DNA from: a virus
IMG/VR virus record: IMGVR_UViG_3300032893_000085
Span: 1 to 47,241 of that record
Strand: one strand, 5' to 3'
DNA: 47,241 nt
Part shown: positions 24,018 through 32,208 of the stretch, in pieces
Layout of the letters: each line of letters opens with the position of its first letter
How positions within the stretch are numbered: the first letter of the stretch is position 1
Notes under the pieces: model-generated
What the model was told of the DNA's origin: nothing
The model's database searches: none
Seen by the model: only the letters and a program-made list of their open reading frames with translations
Position numbers and translations under genes: made by a program

Positions 24018-25228
24018 CAGAAGTCACCCCCTGCAATAGAAGGCGGTGTAGGAGTAATGGTCCACATACCTTCTTCTGGAAGATCCGGGCGATTAGTTCT
24101 TACGCGCGCCGGAAAAGGTGCCGGACGAGGGGCTGCTTCGTTGAAAGCTTGTCGGACTTGGTTCAGTACATTAACCATATCTTCGTTCGTAGTCGGCGCA
24201 GTTGTCTCGAAATCCGCGATGAGAATATCCGGCGTAGCTAGGGGATGATTACGTGCCAGACGAACACCAGCTTCCTGAAGATTTTGTCGCAATTTCGTCT
24301 TACGCGGTGTATCATCGAAGGGATGCCTTATCTCCCTCCGATTAATCTGTTCCCTTAGCGCGCCCCACGGAACAAAGAACGCCAACTCTTGGTAGTCACG
24401 GAACGAGTCCATACAGACGTCGTCAAAAGCCGTAGAAGCCTCCCTGAAAGCCGTCGAGAACTCTTCGAGATCTTCTCCACAGATCTCTCGAAGGAAGCCT
24501 GTGGGCGTCTTCTCAGACGCTCCACGACCGATTTCATCAGGGAGATATCGAATCGCCGTATCACGGAGACGAACGAGGAATCGGGCCCACGAGATTACTC
24601 GGTCAGGTTGGGTACAACCGTCGAGAGTTCTGAACTCAAATGAGCCGAAGTTCGAGAACGCAGCGAGATTCAACGCAGAGTACTTCGTCCCGTTGTCCCA
24701 CATGAATCGACCAGATTCGAGAGACGACCGCCAAGTATCGGGCAGCCAACCGTTCGTGTCCTTCGTAGTAAGACAGAACTGGTTGCTCTTACGGAGGCGC
24801 CCGGAATAGTTGACGGCGGCCTGCTCAAACAACCCCCAGAGACAGATCATTGAAGTCAATTCCGAGGGTTTCAACCCTTGGATATTGATATGGATGTGAG
24901 TACTTGTCCGGTTAGACGTCCGAATCACGGCTTTCTTCTCGGAGAGAGTCGTGTATAGATGTCGTACCAAACCGTCGACCTCTGGTTCAAAACAAGGCGC
25001 GGAGAGGACGTATTCGATCCCTCCACGCAGGGAGTCGTCGCGATGGGTGATCCACATCGCCTCAGATTTCTTCGCCTTGTACTCCATGAGTTGGGAGCCG
25101 TTGTACAAGTCACCTTCTAGTTCGATCTCGATACCGATATCACCGGGTGTGCTTCGCTCGATCAGAGGTCGGTTGAGTTTCAGATTTGGTAAAGGAGAAA
25201 TCGCCGACAATTCTTTCAGGAATTCCAT
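24017..25228 (-). CDS. Amidoligase family enzyme
   Basis: A 403-residue protein matching the phage/bacterial amidoligase group (a glutamine-synthetase-like fold). Visible signature pieces are DIGIEIELEG, WITHRDDSLRGGIEYVLSAP, STHIHINIQGL and NFGSFEFRTLDG, with the Glu and His residues expected to bind ATP and metal. Such enzymes form amide bonds and are usually found with ATP-grasp enzymes and glutamine amidotransferases, as here. Its ATG at 25228 directly follows the neighbour stop. The C-terminal 60 residues are Pro-rich. Substrate unknown. Confidence 0.82.
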   Translation of the reverse strand: MEFLKELSAISPLPNLKLNRPLIERSTPGDIGIEIELEGDLYNGSQLMEYKAKKSEAMWITHRDDSLRGGIEYVLSAPCFEPEVDGLVRHLYTTLSEKKAVIRTSNRTSTHIHINIQGLKPSELTSMICLWGLFEQAAVNYSGRLRKSNQFCLTTKDTNGWLPDTWRSSLESGRFMWDNGTKYSALNLAAFSNFGSFEFRTLDGCTQPDRVISWARFLVRLRDTAIRYLPDEIGRGASEKTPTGFLREICGEDLEEFSTAFREASTAFDDVCMDSFRDYQELAFFVPWGALREQINRREIRHPFDDTPRKTKLRQNLQEAGVRLARNHPLATPDILIADFETTAPTTNEDMVNVLNQVRQAFNEAAPRPAPFPARVRTNRPDLPEEGMWTITPTPPSIAGGDF

Positions 25229-25840
25229 TCATGCCTCCATAATCTCTTGGATACCAAGGCGTTGCTGCAACTCTTCCCTCAAGTAGAGAGTAGAAGGTCC
25301 GAGGTAAATACCTTTGTCGGTTACGTTACCGACGTGTCGTTTGTTCTTCCATAGTTGGTTACCTCCGTCATTCCCACGGACGAGGGCGAACTCGTGGTGA
25401 ATAGCGATTGGTTGAGCTTGTTGGACATGAGAGAGCGCCTCTCGCCAAGACGGGAACTTCCCTAGGACGCTATCGACGTAGTACTTCCCGAAGTACGTAA
25501 TCAAGTGTTCGTACGAGTGGTCCGATCGGTATATCTGACCCTGCTCGATATTCCAGACTTGGACGTTGCTTCGACAGTGGCCGTGAGTCACAGACCGAGC
25601 CGGGACACGGGTAAGCCAATACAATCTCCCGGGGACGTTGACGAAGCCGAGTTTCGGAAGTTCTCGGAAGTCTTTGAACCTGTCGCTTTCGAGATTGACG
25701 ACGAAGTTAATTCCAGTTTCGAGGTCTTTGACACGGACTTCTCGACCATCGATTGCGCCAAACTTAATAGGCTTGCCGTCGTACATGACGACGGAACTAT
25801 TCAGGCGTTGATTTGCCTGAGTAAGATCGTGCCAGAACAT
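25229..25840 (-). CDS. Hypothetical protein in amidoligase cluster
   Basis: A 203-residue protein between two amidoligase-type genes, packed without gaps on either side (its start overlaps the previous stop, and its stop abuts the next start). It begins MFWHDLTQANQRLNSSVVMY and includes a beta-rich N-terminal half (GREVRVKDLETGINFVVNLE) and a central YWLTRVPARSVTHGHCRSN segment with a His and a Cys that could be catalytic or metal-binding. I do not recognise it. Context suggests an accessory protein of the ligase pathway. Confidence 0.7.
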   Translation of the reverse strand: MFWHDLTQANQRLNSSVVMYDGKPIKFGAIDGREVRVKDLETGINFVVNLESDRFKDFRELPKLGFVNVPGRLYWLTRVPARSVTHGHCRSNVQVWNIEQGQIYRSDHSYEHLITYFGKYYVDSVLGKFPSWREALSHVQQAQPIAIHHEFALVRGNDGGNQLWKNKRHVGNVTDKGIYLGPSTLYLREELQQRLGIQEIMEA

Positions 25841-26709
25841 TACTTTGTCCTTTCTGCGATTGCCTTATCCAAGAGGGAGTGCGGGAACACCCAATTCCAC
25901 GCCATGTTCTTGTAGATACTGGTAGCGGCTTCGAGAGAACCGTCGATACCTTCTCGGACTTGTTCTTCTGATAGATGAAACCTATCAAAGAGTTTCTTAC
26001 TCGTCTTGTAGGTTTGGAGATGTGACACAGCGATACAAACCGACCGGGCGACGGCGATACGAGTCGACTTCTGATGAATCCAGATCGACGACGGCGTCCG
26101 ATATTCAAGACCATAAGGCTTCGGGCGAAATGAACCGGCCTTGCCGTACATCTGACGACGACGATCGTCGGGATCGAGGATACGGCACGGAATACCAAGA
26201 AAAAGATCGAGGACTTTGACGATGTCGGCACAGATCGCGATATACTCGGGGTCATCGGTAGGCATGTCTTTCGCCCAACCGAGATGGACATGCCCCCCAG
26301 TTGCTCGAAATTGGGCAGAGCCATCAGGTGCAGGATTCTTCTGCTCGGTATAGGCGTTCCAATCAGGATCGCAGCCGAGGACAAGGACTTCTTTCGGAAG
26401 ATCGGCGAGATAGTCCGGGTCGAAGTCGACAGTAGTCTCTTTCATGAAAGAAGCTCCCGAATTCCCTTCCTTGACGGCGGAATGCAGTTGCTTCATGACA
26501 TTGACAATACCCTGATTAAACCGCTCGTGCTCACCGATGGGGACTGGGTCGACATTGAACTCAGTCGCGAGACCGTCGACTTGGATCGCACCGCCTTCGA
26601 CAGGAAAGGGGTCTGTCTTTGTGCCCTTGATGAGATCGTGAGCCGAGATAGGTTTTCCCTTCGACTTGACGAAGATCTCGGGGTCGGCGCCGATTGTGAA
26701 GTTAACCAT
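25840..26709 (-). CDS. COOH-NH2 ligase (amidoligase type 2)-like
   Basis: A 289-residue protein with FTIGADPEIFVKSKGKPI near the N terminus, GAIQVDGLATEFNVDP, ATGGHVHLGW, and GSFRPKPYGLEYRTPSSIW, the signature of phage COOH-NH2 ligase type 2 proteins (glutamine-synthetase-like fold). The Glu and His residues in these motifs probably hold magnesium-ATP. ATG 26709 was chosen since it overlaps the amidotransferase stop and the longer frame lies over that gene. Together with the amidoligase two genes away, this gives the phage two different amide-forming enzymes. Confidence 0.8.
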   Translation of the reverse strand: MVNFTIGADPEIFVKSKGKPISAHDLIKGTKTDPFPVEGGAIQVDGLATEFNVDPVPIGEHERFNQGIVNVMKQLHSAVKEGNSGASFMKETTVDFDPDYLADLPKEVLVLGCDPDWNAYTEQKNPAPDGSAQFRATGGHVHLGWAKDMPTDDPEYIAICADIVKVLDLFLGIPCRILDPDDRRRQMYGKAGSFRPKPYGLEYRTPSSIWIHQKSTRIAVARSVCIAVSHLQTYKTSKKLFDRFHLSEEQVREGIDGSLEAATSIYKNMAWNWVFPHSLLDKAIAERTK

Positions 26710-28108
26710 GACGTACCTCTTCGTTATTTGTGATGTCTTTATCACATTCGTTACACACAAAATTCCACTGGTCAATAAACTCGTGGACGTCCTTCAAGTC
26801 ATTGTCTTGAGATTGACACCAAGCACAGGTACGACCTGTATTGGCAGCGAAATCGAACTCCGACCACTCAGCGCCGGTCTTTCTGTCGGTGATATACCAA
26901 ACGTCTCCGAACTTCCGAAGGTCGATATTCGGAGAGATATCAGCCGAGCCACTTCGATATCGCTGAAGACGCTCGTTTGATTGCCCTCCTTTGTTGGTTG
27001 TACGAGAGCCGATCAAAGTTAATACGGGACGGGAGGAAGAACTCTTGGCAGACTTCGTCGTAGAACTCGATGCCGTCGGAGAAACCGAGGACGTTACTGA
27101 GACCGTCCGAGAGGCGTCGGAGGTATCCCGAGTAGTTATCACCTCGCTCTGCGGCTTTGAGCTGGGCTTTGATAGACCGCTCGGAGGCTCGAGCGGTGCC
27201 GTGATCCCGGGGAGTTTCCCTAGGGCGTCGTCTATCCGAGTCCCAAGCTTTTCCAGAAGATATCGAGGAGTGCCTTCCCGAAAAGGGCTGGCGACGCCGC
27301 TCCCTCCTGTGACTTCTGGACCTGACGATCCTTGCCTTCGCCAGTGGGTGTTAGAGTACGTAGTCGTACCCGTAAAATTTCCGGCACGCTTAGCCCCTTC
27401 GATAGTCTTTGGCGCCGTAGCCTTGAAACCGTCGGCTTTGCTGACTTCGAACGACCAGAGTTCGTTCTCGGCCAATCTACAAGTATCGAAGCCTGTGTCG
27501 AGTTCGGCAAGCTTGATCTGGCGTCCGACGACGCCGTGCAACATCCAGGGTTCAGACGCCCAGAACATCGTCTTCTTGTCGACAGACCAAGCGAAATGGA
27601 GAGGGCGTTCGTCATTTCGGAGGAAATTCAAAGTGTTATTCCGACGATCCCACCAGTTCAACGTCCAAGCCCCGGCGACTTCAGGGATGACTTCTTCGAC
27701 GCTACGTTCACTGATCTGGGAGAGAAGCCAGTCGCTGTCGACTTTGAACCCGTCGGCAGATTTGTCCCGACGCCAGCCGAATTCGAGAGTTCCGTTATGG
27801 ACCCCGATGATATTCTCGTGATCGAATGGGTGGGCGTTCTGGTGGGTATTCTCGCCTACCGTTTTCGACCGACAGTGGCCAATCAGAATCTTGCTGTTGT
27901 ATCGATCGACTGCACGATCCCAAGACTTCAGTTCGAAGAGCCGGTCAGGCGTTCCCACCGTCTTGGCCCATCCTACCGAGTTGTCCATGCCAATGCTGAT
28001 CGCACCCGTGGCGTCACGGCCACGAACCTGACAGGCGATGAGCATGTCCTTGAAGACTTCTCTTTCTTTGACGTTTATATTGCCAGCAAGACCGACTATC
28101 CCGCACAT
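26702..28108 (-). CDS. Class II glutamine amidotransferase with C-terminal zinc ribbon
   Basis: A 468-residue protein. The start MCGIVGLAG exposes Cys2 as the N-terminal nucleophile once Met is removed; RGRDATGAISIG, IGHCRSKTVGENTHQNAHPF and VHNGTLEFG are the other class II glutaminase motifs. Residues about 280-400 are Ser/Thr-rich and probably a flexible linker (TVSVTSSVSPTASSSTTKSA), and the C terminus has CAWCQSQ and CNECDKD, a zinc ribbon not usual in this family. It would release ammonia from glutamine for the neighbouring ligases. ATG 28108 was chosen over 28114 to place Cys second. Confidence 0.85.
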   Translation of the reverse strand: MCGIVGLAGNINVKEREVFKDMLIACQVRGRDATGAISIGMDNSVGWAKTVGTPDRLFELKSWDRAVDRYNSKILIGHCRSKTVGENTHQNAHPFDHENIIGVHNGTLEFGWRRDKSADGFKVDSDWLLSQISERSVEEVIPEVAGAWTLNWWDRRNNTLNFLRNDERPLHFAWSVDKKTMFWASEPWMLHGVVGRQIKLAELDTGFDTCRLAENELWSFEVSKADGFKATAPKTIEGAKRAGNFTGTTTYSNTHWRRQGSSGPEVTGGSGVASPFREGTPRYLLEKLGTRIDDALGKLPGITAPLEPPSGLSKPSSKPQSEVITTRDTSDASRTVSVTSSVSPTASSSTTKSAKSSSSRPVLTLIGSRTTNKGGQSNERLQRYRSGSADISPNIDLRKFGDVWYITDRKTGAEWSEFDFAANTGRTCAWCQSQDNDLKDVHEFIDQWNFVCNECDKDITNNEEVRHG

Positions 28109-28137
28109 TATCATTTCCTTTCAAATAGTTAGCAAAG

Positions 28138-28968
28138 TCAAGCCACTTTTCGTTCACGTGGATTGACTGCGAACCAATCTGTCATGACGGCTTCGAGCTT
28201 TGTCATCGTCCACGAACGATACTCGGGAGTGCCGATTTCGGGATGACCTTGGACAAAGAAGCACGGCGTATCCGGGTAATAACCCGCCTCGATTTCGAGT
28301 TCGGTATGGCCGTCAGTGAGAAGGATTTCAGTATTCTCGGCTTTGAACCGCTTCGAGACCTGTCGGGTCGTACACGCGACGACGACGAGTCGGTTATTAT
28401 TCCGAAGCATTTGGTGATGGATACTTGTCGCCATCACGACTTGGCCGGTTTCGAGGTCGGCGATGGTGTGTTCGTGACCGTGGTTGCCGACGTCTTGCCA
28501 GAGGCGACCGTTGTTCATGGCGTGAAGGAATTGGGCGCCACGACAGATACCGAACATGAACTTGTTCTTTTCGACGCAGTGGTGATAGACTTTGACTTCG
28601 AAGGCGTCACGTTCCTCGGACCACCCATACGTCCCGGCGGGCTTCTCGTTATACAACGAGGGATTGATGTCGGAACCACCAGAAAAGACGATAATGTCGG
28701 CTTCTTCGTAGGTCCGCGCAGGATAACAACCTGCCTCGATCATGAGCGCCCGGATACTTCCCGTAAATGCCCCGTCAGTTACGTACACCGACTGCCCGAG
28801 CGAAGGCATTACCGTGCTCTTGTACGGCGTCAACGACTCCGACACTCGTTTGGCATACAGTTTCGCCAGCGGGTCTTGAAGGGGTCGGGAAGGAGCTTCG
28901 CTCTGCGGGGATTCGGTCTTTATTGACCGAGTAGTAGACGTCAAGGAGGAAGGGGAGGGCGTGGTCAT
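28138..28968 (-). CDS. Class I glutamine amidotransferase / gamma-glutamyl hydrolase-like
   Basis: A 276-residue frame whose conserved domain starts at about residue 58: VYVTDGAFTGSIRALM, IVFSGGSDINPSLYN, FGICRGAQFLHAMN (nucleophilic Cys), and FFVQGHPEIGTPEY (catalytic His and Glu). This is the triad of class I GATase/peptidase C26 enzymes, which hydrolyse glutamine or gamma-glutamyl bonds. The ATG at 28968 has a good AAGGAAC site but lies 194 bases inside the upstream gene; an ATG at 28809 gives only the domain. It completes a set of two amidotransferases beside two ligases. Confidence 0.82.
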   Translation of the reverse strand: MTTPSPSSLTSTTRSIKTESPQSEAPSRPLQDPLAKLYAKRVSESLTPYKSTVMPSLGQSVYVTDGAFTGSIRALMIEAGCYPARTYEEADIIVFSGGSDINPSLYNEKPAGTYGWSEERDAFEVKVYHHCVEKNKFMFGICRGAQFLHAMNNGRLWQDVGNHGHEHTIADLETGQVVMATSIHHQMLRNNNRLVVVACTTRQVSKRFKAENTEILLTDGHTELEIEAGYYPDTPCFFVQGHPEIGTPEYRSWTMTKLEAVMTDWFAVNPRERKVA

Positions 28969-29806
28969 TGAATTCGTTCCTTCTGAAGTATCTTGTGTTG
29001 CTTGCAGACTTCGTATCGAAAGGAGAGAGAGAACGTTTCACTCCTCGATTCTTCATGATCTCGGCTTCTCGGGCGGCGAATGCAACAGAGAGCCAGTTGA
29101 GGCCTTCTTTTGCACACGCGCCAGTCTTCTCCCAGACGTAGACGCCGCCGTTATAATTCGTAGGATTTACGGTGGGGCGGTTATCCGAATTGTGTTGATA
29201 AGCGACGGCATTCTCGGAAAAGAAATTCCTCAACCCGTCGACGGATAGATAAGACACGAGCGAATGACTGGACCGGAAGCCGACATTCATCGTATCCGGT
29301 AGGTGGTCACGAAACATCGTCGTACTCGTGACAACGAGTAGTGCCACAAGAGGCGGAACGCCGCGAGAGATGAAGTCCTTGAAAGAAGCCTCCATAGACG
29401 AACCGAAATTATCTCCAGTCGACCGACAGAAGATGTTGAGACAGTTCTGGAAGGGATACCAGAGATCGCCAGTGATCGCGATGAAGCCGTCTTCGGCGTA
29501 TGTGTCGCGATTGAGAACAAATCGCCCGAAAGGCGAACCCTTGACGAAATAGTCATAGGCGGAGGGCAGGACCTCGTAGTCGATACCTGTGGCGCACATA
29601 TCGAACCTGCCATTGCCTTGGAGACGACCGTGACAGGGCTCCTTCGTCAACGTCTGTAGATAGACTTTTCCACAGGCGTCCCTCCGGGCCACCGAAAATC
29701 GAATACCTGACGTCCGCAGGTACTTTAGATCAACCGCTGACTTCCGAAGCATTTCAAGACCTTCGAGACCCTTCTCAGGATCGAAGGGAATCTCACTGAC
29801 GAGCAT
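28775..29806 (-). CDS. Hypothetical protein upstream of amidotransferases
   Basis: A 343-residue protein without a family I recognise. Segments include DLKYLRTSGIRFSVARRD, YDYFVKGSPFGRFVLNRDTY, DGFIAITGDLWYPFQNCLN and FNDHALPFLLDVYYSVNKDR, a mixed alpha/beta fold with aromatic-rich strands. A possible active-site look (H, D, C residues) cannot be assigned. Start ATG 29806 follows GGAGAAAACC, a good ribosome site. Its 3-prime 194 bases overlap the amidotransferase frame, so the true end or the partner start is uncertain. It sits at the head of the ligase cluster. Confidence 0.65.
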   Translation of the reverse strand: MLVSEIPFDPEKGLEGLEMLRKSAVDLKYLRTSGIRFSVARRDACGKVYLQTLTKEPCHGRLQGNGRFDMCATGIDYEVLPSAYDYFVKGSPFGRFVLNRDTYAEDGFIAITGDLWYPFQNCLNIFCRSTGDNFGSSMEASFKDFISRGVPPLVALLVVTSTTMFRDHLPDTMNVGFRSSHSLVSYLSVDGLRNFFSENAVAYQHNSDNRPTVNPTNYNGGVYVWEKTGACAKEGLNWLSVAFAAREAEIMKNRGVKRSLSPFDTKSASNTRYFRRNEFNDHALPFLLDVYYSVNKDRIPAERSSFPTPSRPAGETVCQTSVGVVDAVQEHGNAFARAVGVRN

Positions 29807-29930
29807 AGGTTTTCTCCGTATGAGAGTTCGAGCAGTTTAACTCGCCACGAGAGTAGCGAGGGGACGACATGCTCAGGTCGCCCTGTAGTGTCAGCGAGTC
29901 GCAACCGCCTACTTCTACAAAGAAGCTAGA

Positions 29931-31094
29931 TTACGCGGCGATAAACATCTCTTCAGATTCGGAAACACCATCGGTCGTCACGATATCGACACGGACATAC
30001 TGGCGGACACGAGACCAACGCTGACGAGCCTGTTCTTCGGTAGTAAAAGGCCCTTCACGAGTCCCTCCACGACGGATGGCGTAGTATTCCGTCCTGCGTT
30101 CGACGACAGGGGCCCGCTCTTCAACAGCCCCGGATTGTGCCTCAATGACAGGCAGGGGATCTTCGTCTCGGGCTTCGGGGGTCTGCGAAGTGTCCCAGAC
30201 AAAGCGGTTCATTGGAAAAGTACACTCGGGTTCTTGGCTATTTTCCCAACGAACACAAATATACACATTGGTAGCATAAACGATTACGCCGACGAGATTG
30301 TGCCAGCGGGGCGATGACACCGGAAGGTGATGTCGATACTGGACACGAAGACCGACACGGGCGATGTCTGTCGTGAGATATTCTTCCGACCAGACGGTTT
30401 CCTGAGGAGTTTCTACCGCTTCTGGTTCAGGAGCAGGGGCGGGGGCGACTTCTCGGACGATATTCCTGATGCCGCGACGGTTGTTATTGCCATGAAACCT
30501 GCCGTCTGTCAGTTGATACCACCACGTGCCGACGGCCGCACATTGAACACGGACAAGCCATCCGTCGAGTGCCCAACTTCGAATATCAAGGACAGAAGCA
30601 GGCGTTCCGTCCGTCATCTCGACGATGTCATCGGGATGGTTTACCCAGTCTGCCGGAATACGGATAGCGCCTGTCTGAGGCCACGGAGTCTCTCCATTCG
30701 TCGGAGCAGCGACAGGAGCAGCAGTGACAACAGGCGGCCACCACGTAAGACCTTCGAGAGGTTCCCGCGTCACGACGCGGTGAAAGACGTTGCAGTAATG
30801 CTGTGTATTGCTGTTCTGGAAACGGGTATGGAGAGTAAAGCCGTGTCCGGCGAGGATGGCGGCCCAACCACCGGCGTCACGGACTGCGCGGGTGACCCGC
30901 CTGTCACCTTCTTCACGAGGGTCGAGCTGCCGATCGGTCAGGACGGCTTCGAGGAGACGATTCCCCGGCGTTCCGTGATCGTGTCCGGTGTCGTGTAGCT
31001 GGATGATCTCGGCGAGATCGTCTGGTGTGGCGTTGTCGAAGCCGTAGACGTGAGAGATGCCGCAACAATGGGCGCCATGACGTTCGTATTCCAT
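29931..31094 (-). CDS. Hypothetical protein with tail of repeats
   Basis: A 387-residue protein, not recognised. The N terminus (HGAHCCGISHVYGFDN) holds paired Cys and His residues and IIQLHDTGHDHGTPG, which could bind metal. The centre has Trp-rich beta segments (DGWLVRVQCAAVGTWWYQLT), then a Pro/Ala/Glu linker (EVAPAPAPEPEAVETP) and a C-terminal module (YYAIRRGGTREGPFTTEEQA). The ATG has AAGGAAAC upstream. A 124-base gap separates it from the next gene. It may be a virus-host interaction factor expressed with the amidoligase cluster. Confidence 0.65.
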   Translation of the reverse strand: MEYERHGAHCCGISHVYGFDNATPDDLAEIIQLHDTGHDHGTPGNRLLEAVLTDRQLDPREEGDRRVTRAVRDAGGWAAILAGHGFTLHTRFQNSNTQHYCNVFHRVVTREPLEGLTWWPPVVTAAPVAAPTNGETPWPQTGAIRIPADWVNHPDDIVEMTDGTPASVLDIRSWALDGWLVRVQCAAVGTWWYQLTDGRFHGNNNRRGIRNIVREVAPAPAPEPEAVETPQETVWSEEYLTTDIARVGLRVQYRHHLPVSSPRWHNLVGVIVYATNVYICVRWENSQEPECTFPMNRFVWDTSQTPEARDEDPLPVIEAQSGAVEERAPVVERRTEYYAIRRGGTREGPFTTEEQARQRWSRVRQYVRVDIVTTDGVSESEEMFIAA

Positions 31095-31240
31095 TGATGT
31101 TTCCTTTCGTTAAGCGAGTTCGCTCGCGTTCTGTTTACGCCGATATTGGGAGCGTAGAGATACCGGCAAGTTTGGACAAAGCAATACCCGAAGTACGTCA
31201 GGTACAGACATCCAAGCCCGACGAGGAATGGGGTTGGCAT
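30938..31240 (-). CDS. Possible small membrane protein
   Basis: A frame opening MPTPFLVGLGCLYLTYFGYC, a hydrophobic helix typical of small phage membrane proteins, preceded by AAGGAAGC at a good distance. However, its 3-prime 157 bases run through the next gene in another frame and look random in composition (for example TASTTPHQTISPRSSSY). Either the protein is real with an overlap, or only the first 50 residues matter. Low confidence. Confidence 0.35.
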   Translation of the reverse strand: MPTPFLVGLGCLYLTYFGYCFVQTCRYLYAPNIGVNRTRANSLNERKHQWNTNVMAPIVAASLTSTASTTPHQTISPRSSSYTTPDTITERRGIVSSKPS

Positions 31241-31386
31241 TTCTCAGCTTCCTTGTCAGGATTGAGATGTAGGGCGTGGAGAGCAGAGAGACAGCGGGCC
31301 TTGACGGCAGTCTTGTCTCCGGGATTGAAGAAGCAGAAGAGAAGGCAATCGACTGCCACCCTCTGCTGACGTTCTGTGAGGTTCAT
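31198..31386 (-). CDS. Small Cys-rich hypothetical protein
   Basis: A 62-residue frame, MNLTERQQRVAVDCLLFCFF then KARCLSALHALHLNPDKE, helical with five cysteines. It starts 10 bases after the preceding stop, so the spacing fits the operon. No family recognised. It overlaps the next weak ORF by 43 bases. Confidence 0.5.
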   Translation of the reverse strand: MNLTERQQRVAVDCLLFCFFNPGDKTAVKARCLSALHALHLNPDKEAEKCQPHSSSGLDVCT

Positions 31387-31395
31387 TTAGCGCTC

Positions 31396-31695
31396 CTACC
31401 AAGGATTGAGAATGAGTGTGAAAGGTCCGAACGAATACCAGAAAACGTCTGCTTCAGGATGTTGCCAACAAGGACGAAACCAATCGCGCAGACGGACGTT
31501 CAAGTACAGTCCCTTGAAGATCCTGCGGATACCGTAGTACTGTTGGAAAGGAGAAACGTCAGGATCGTTTTTGGACATCCTTTGTTTCCATCTGTCGTAC
31601 CAACAACAGATATCTGTCTGATATTGCCGCACTTGCGTACGATAGATAAAATCTCCAAAAAGTACAAACAGAATATAGTGTTCGAACCATTTCAT
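31396..31695 (-). CDS. Hypothetical aromatic-rich protein, first gene of transcript
   Basis: A 99-residue protein, MKWFEHYILFVLFGDFIYRT followed by DICCWYDRWKQRMSKND and YYGIRRIFKGLYLN. It is rich in Phe, Tyr, Trp and basic residues and may associate with membranes through its first helix. GGAGGTACAGGCG precedes the ATG. It is the first gene after the 31.74 kb promoter, so it leads the transcript that continues into the ligase cluster. Function unknown. Confidence 0.65.
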   Translation of the reverse strand: MKWFEHYILFVLFGDFIYRTQVRQYQTDICCWYDRWKQRMSKNDPDVSPFQQYYGIRRIFKGLYLNVRLRDWFRPCWQHPEADVFWYSFGPFTLILNPW

Positions 31696-31740
31696 CGCCT
31701 GTACCTCCTAGGTGTTATCAACCTCGCTATCTATATAGAT

Positions 31741-31768
31741 ATTTTACCACGTCCTGAGAATTTGTCAA
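31741..31768 (-). promoter_or_regulatory. Sigma70-like promoter for ligase-cluster transcript
   Basis: Minus strand: TTGACA (31763-31768), 16-base spacer ending ACGTGG, TAAAAT (31741-31746). The surrounding bases (CCTCTTGACAA upstream, ACGTGGTAAAATAT around -10) are nearly identical to the promoter at 22977-23004. The leader also shares TAGCGAGGTT with that transcript. Confidence 0.85.
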
Positions 31769-32037
31769 GAGGAAAATGATAACCCCTTGAAAACATTACA
31801 GGACGTGGTGCGCGGTCGAGATGTTTCTCTGTCAGGATTCTGCGCGTCAAGGCTGGCGAGAGCCGGGAGCCTTTCCCAGAGGTTTCTGGTCGAAATGAAG
31901 AGTCCGTCGTTCAAGTCGACGAAGCACCCGGCGCATCGTACGACCACCGGGATGGGTCTTTCCCGGTCTCGTTCGAGGAGTTTCTGCGACAAGACCTCCG
32001 TCATTACGGAGATTTGTTCCATGTTTGCCGAGACCAT
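31765..32037 (-). CDS. Hypothetical protein, alternative frame
   Basis: A frame of 90 residues from the ATG at 32037: MVSANMEQISVMTEVLSQKL, then RPIPVVVRCAGCFVDLND and ISTRNLWERLPALAS. Its codon choice (GTC, CTC, ATC, GAC) looks like that of real genes in this genome. It overlaps most of the ORF at 31847-32110 in another frame. One of the two, or a frameshift fusion of them, is real. The stop overlaps the -35 box of the 31.74 kb promoter. A TTG at 32067 extends it by ten codons. Confidence 0.45.
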   Translation of the reverse strand: MVSANMEQISVMTEVLSQKLLERDRERPIPVVVRCAGCFVDLNDGLFISTRNLWERLPALASLDAQNPDRETSRPRTTSCNVFKGLSFSS

Positions 32038-32110
32038 GGTCTTCACGATCTTTGACGTTGTAGCCAAAATCCCGAAGCGTCTTCGGTGTCGCGTATGAAA
32101 GAAAGCCCAT
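31847..32110 (-). CDS. Hypothetical protein with strong ribosome site
   Basis: The ATG at 32110 follows GGAGGTAAAA, the best ribosome binding site in this region, and starts two bases after the stop of a small membrane protein. The first 30 residues (MGFLSYATPKTLRDFGYNVK) look coding; from about residue 35 the sequence becomes Arg/Gly-rich (PGKTHPGGRTMRRVLRRL), as if out of frame. A +1 shift would connect it to the better-looking frame at 31765-32037. Function unknown. Confidence 0.45.
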   Translation of the reverse strand: MGFLSYATPKTLRDFGYNVKDREDHGLGKHGTNLRNDGGLVAETPRTRPGKTHPGGRTMRRVLRRLERRTLHFDQKPLGKAPGSRQP

Positions 32111-32112
32111 TT

Positions 32113-32208
32113 TTACCTCCAGAAGAAGTGATACGAGAAGATGATGAGGCAACCAAAAGTTGTGCCAAAGACGGCACCGAGGATTGCGTCGACGACGAGA
32201 GCCCTCAC
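32113..32208 (-). CDS. Tiny membrane peptide
   Basis: A 31-residue peptide starting at GTG 32208 in a GTGA overlap with the upstream gene. It is nearly all one membrane helix (VVDAILGAVFGTTFGCLIIF) with a short YHFFWR tail. Its last codons hold the GGAGG ribosome site of the next gene. Function unknown. Confidence 0.5.
   Translation of the reverse strand: MRALVVDAILGAVFGTTFGCLIIFSYHFFWR

Noticed and set aside
29807-29930. Gene or tRNA in the 124-base gap
   Set aside because: Only a 25-residue frame and a 5-bp hairpin were found; neither is convincing.
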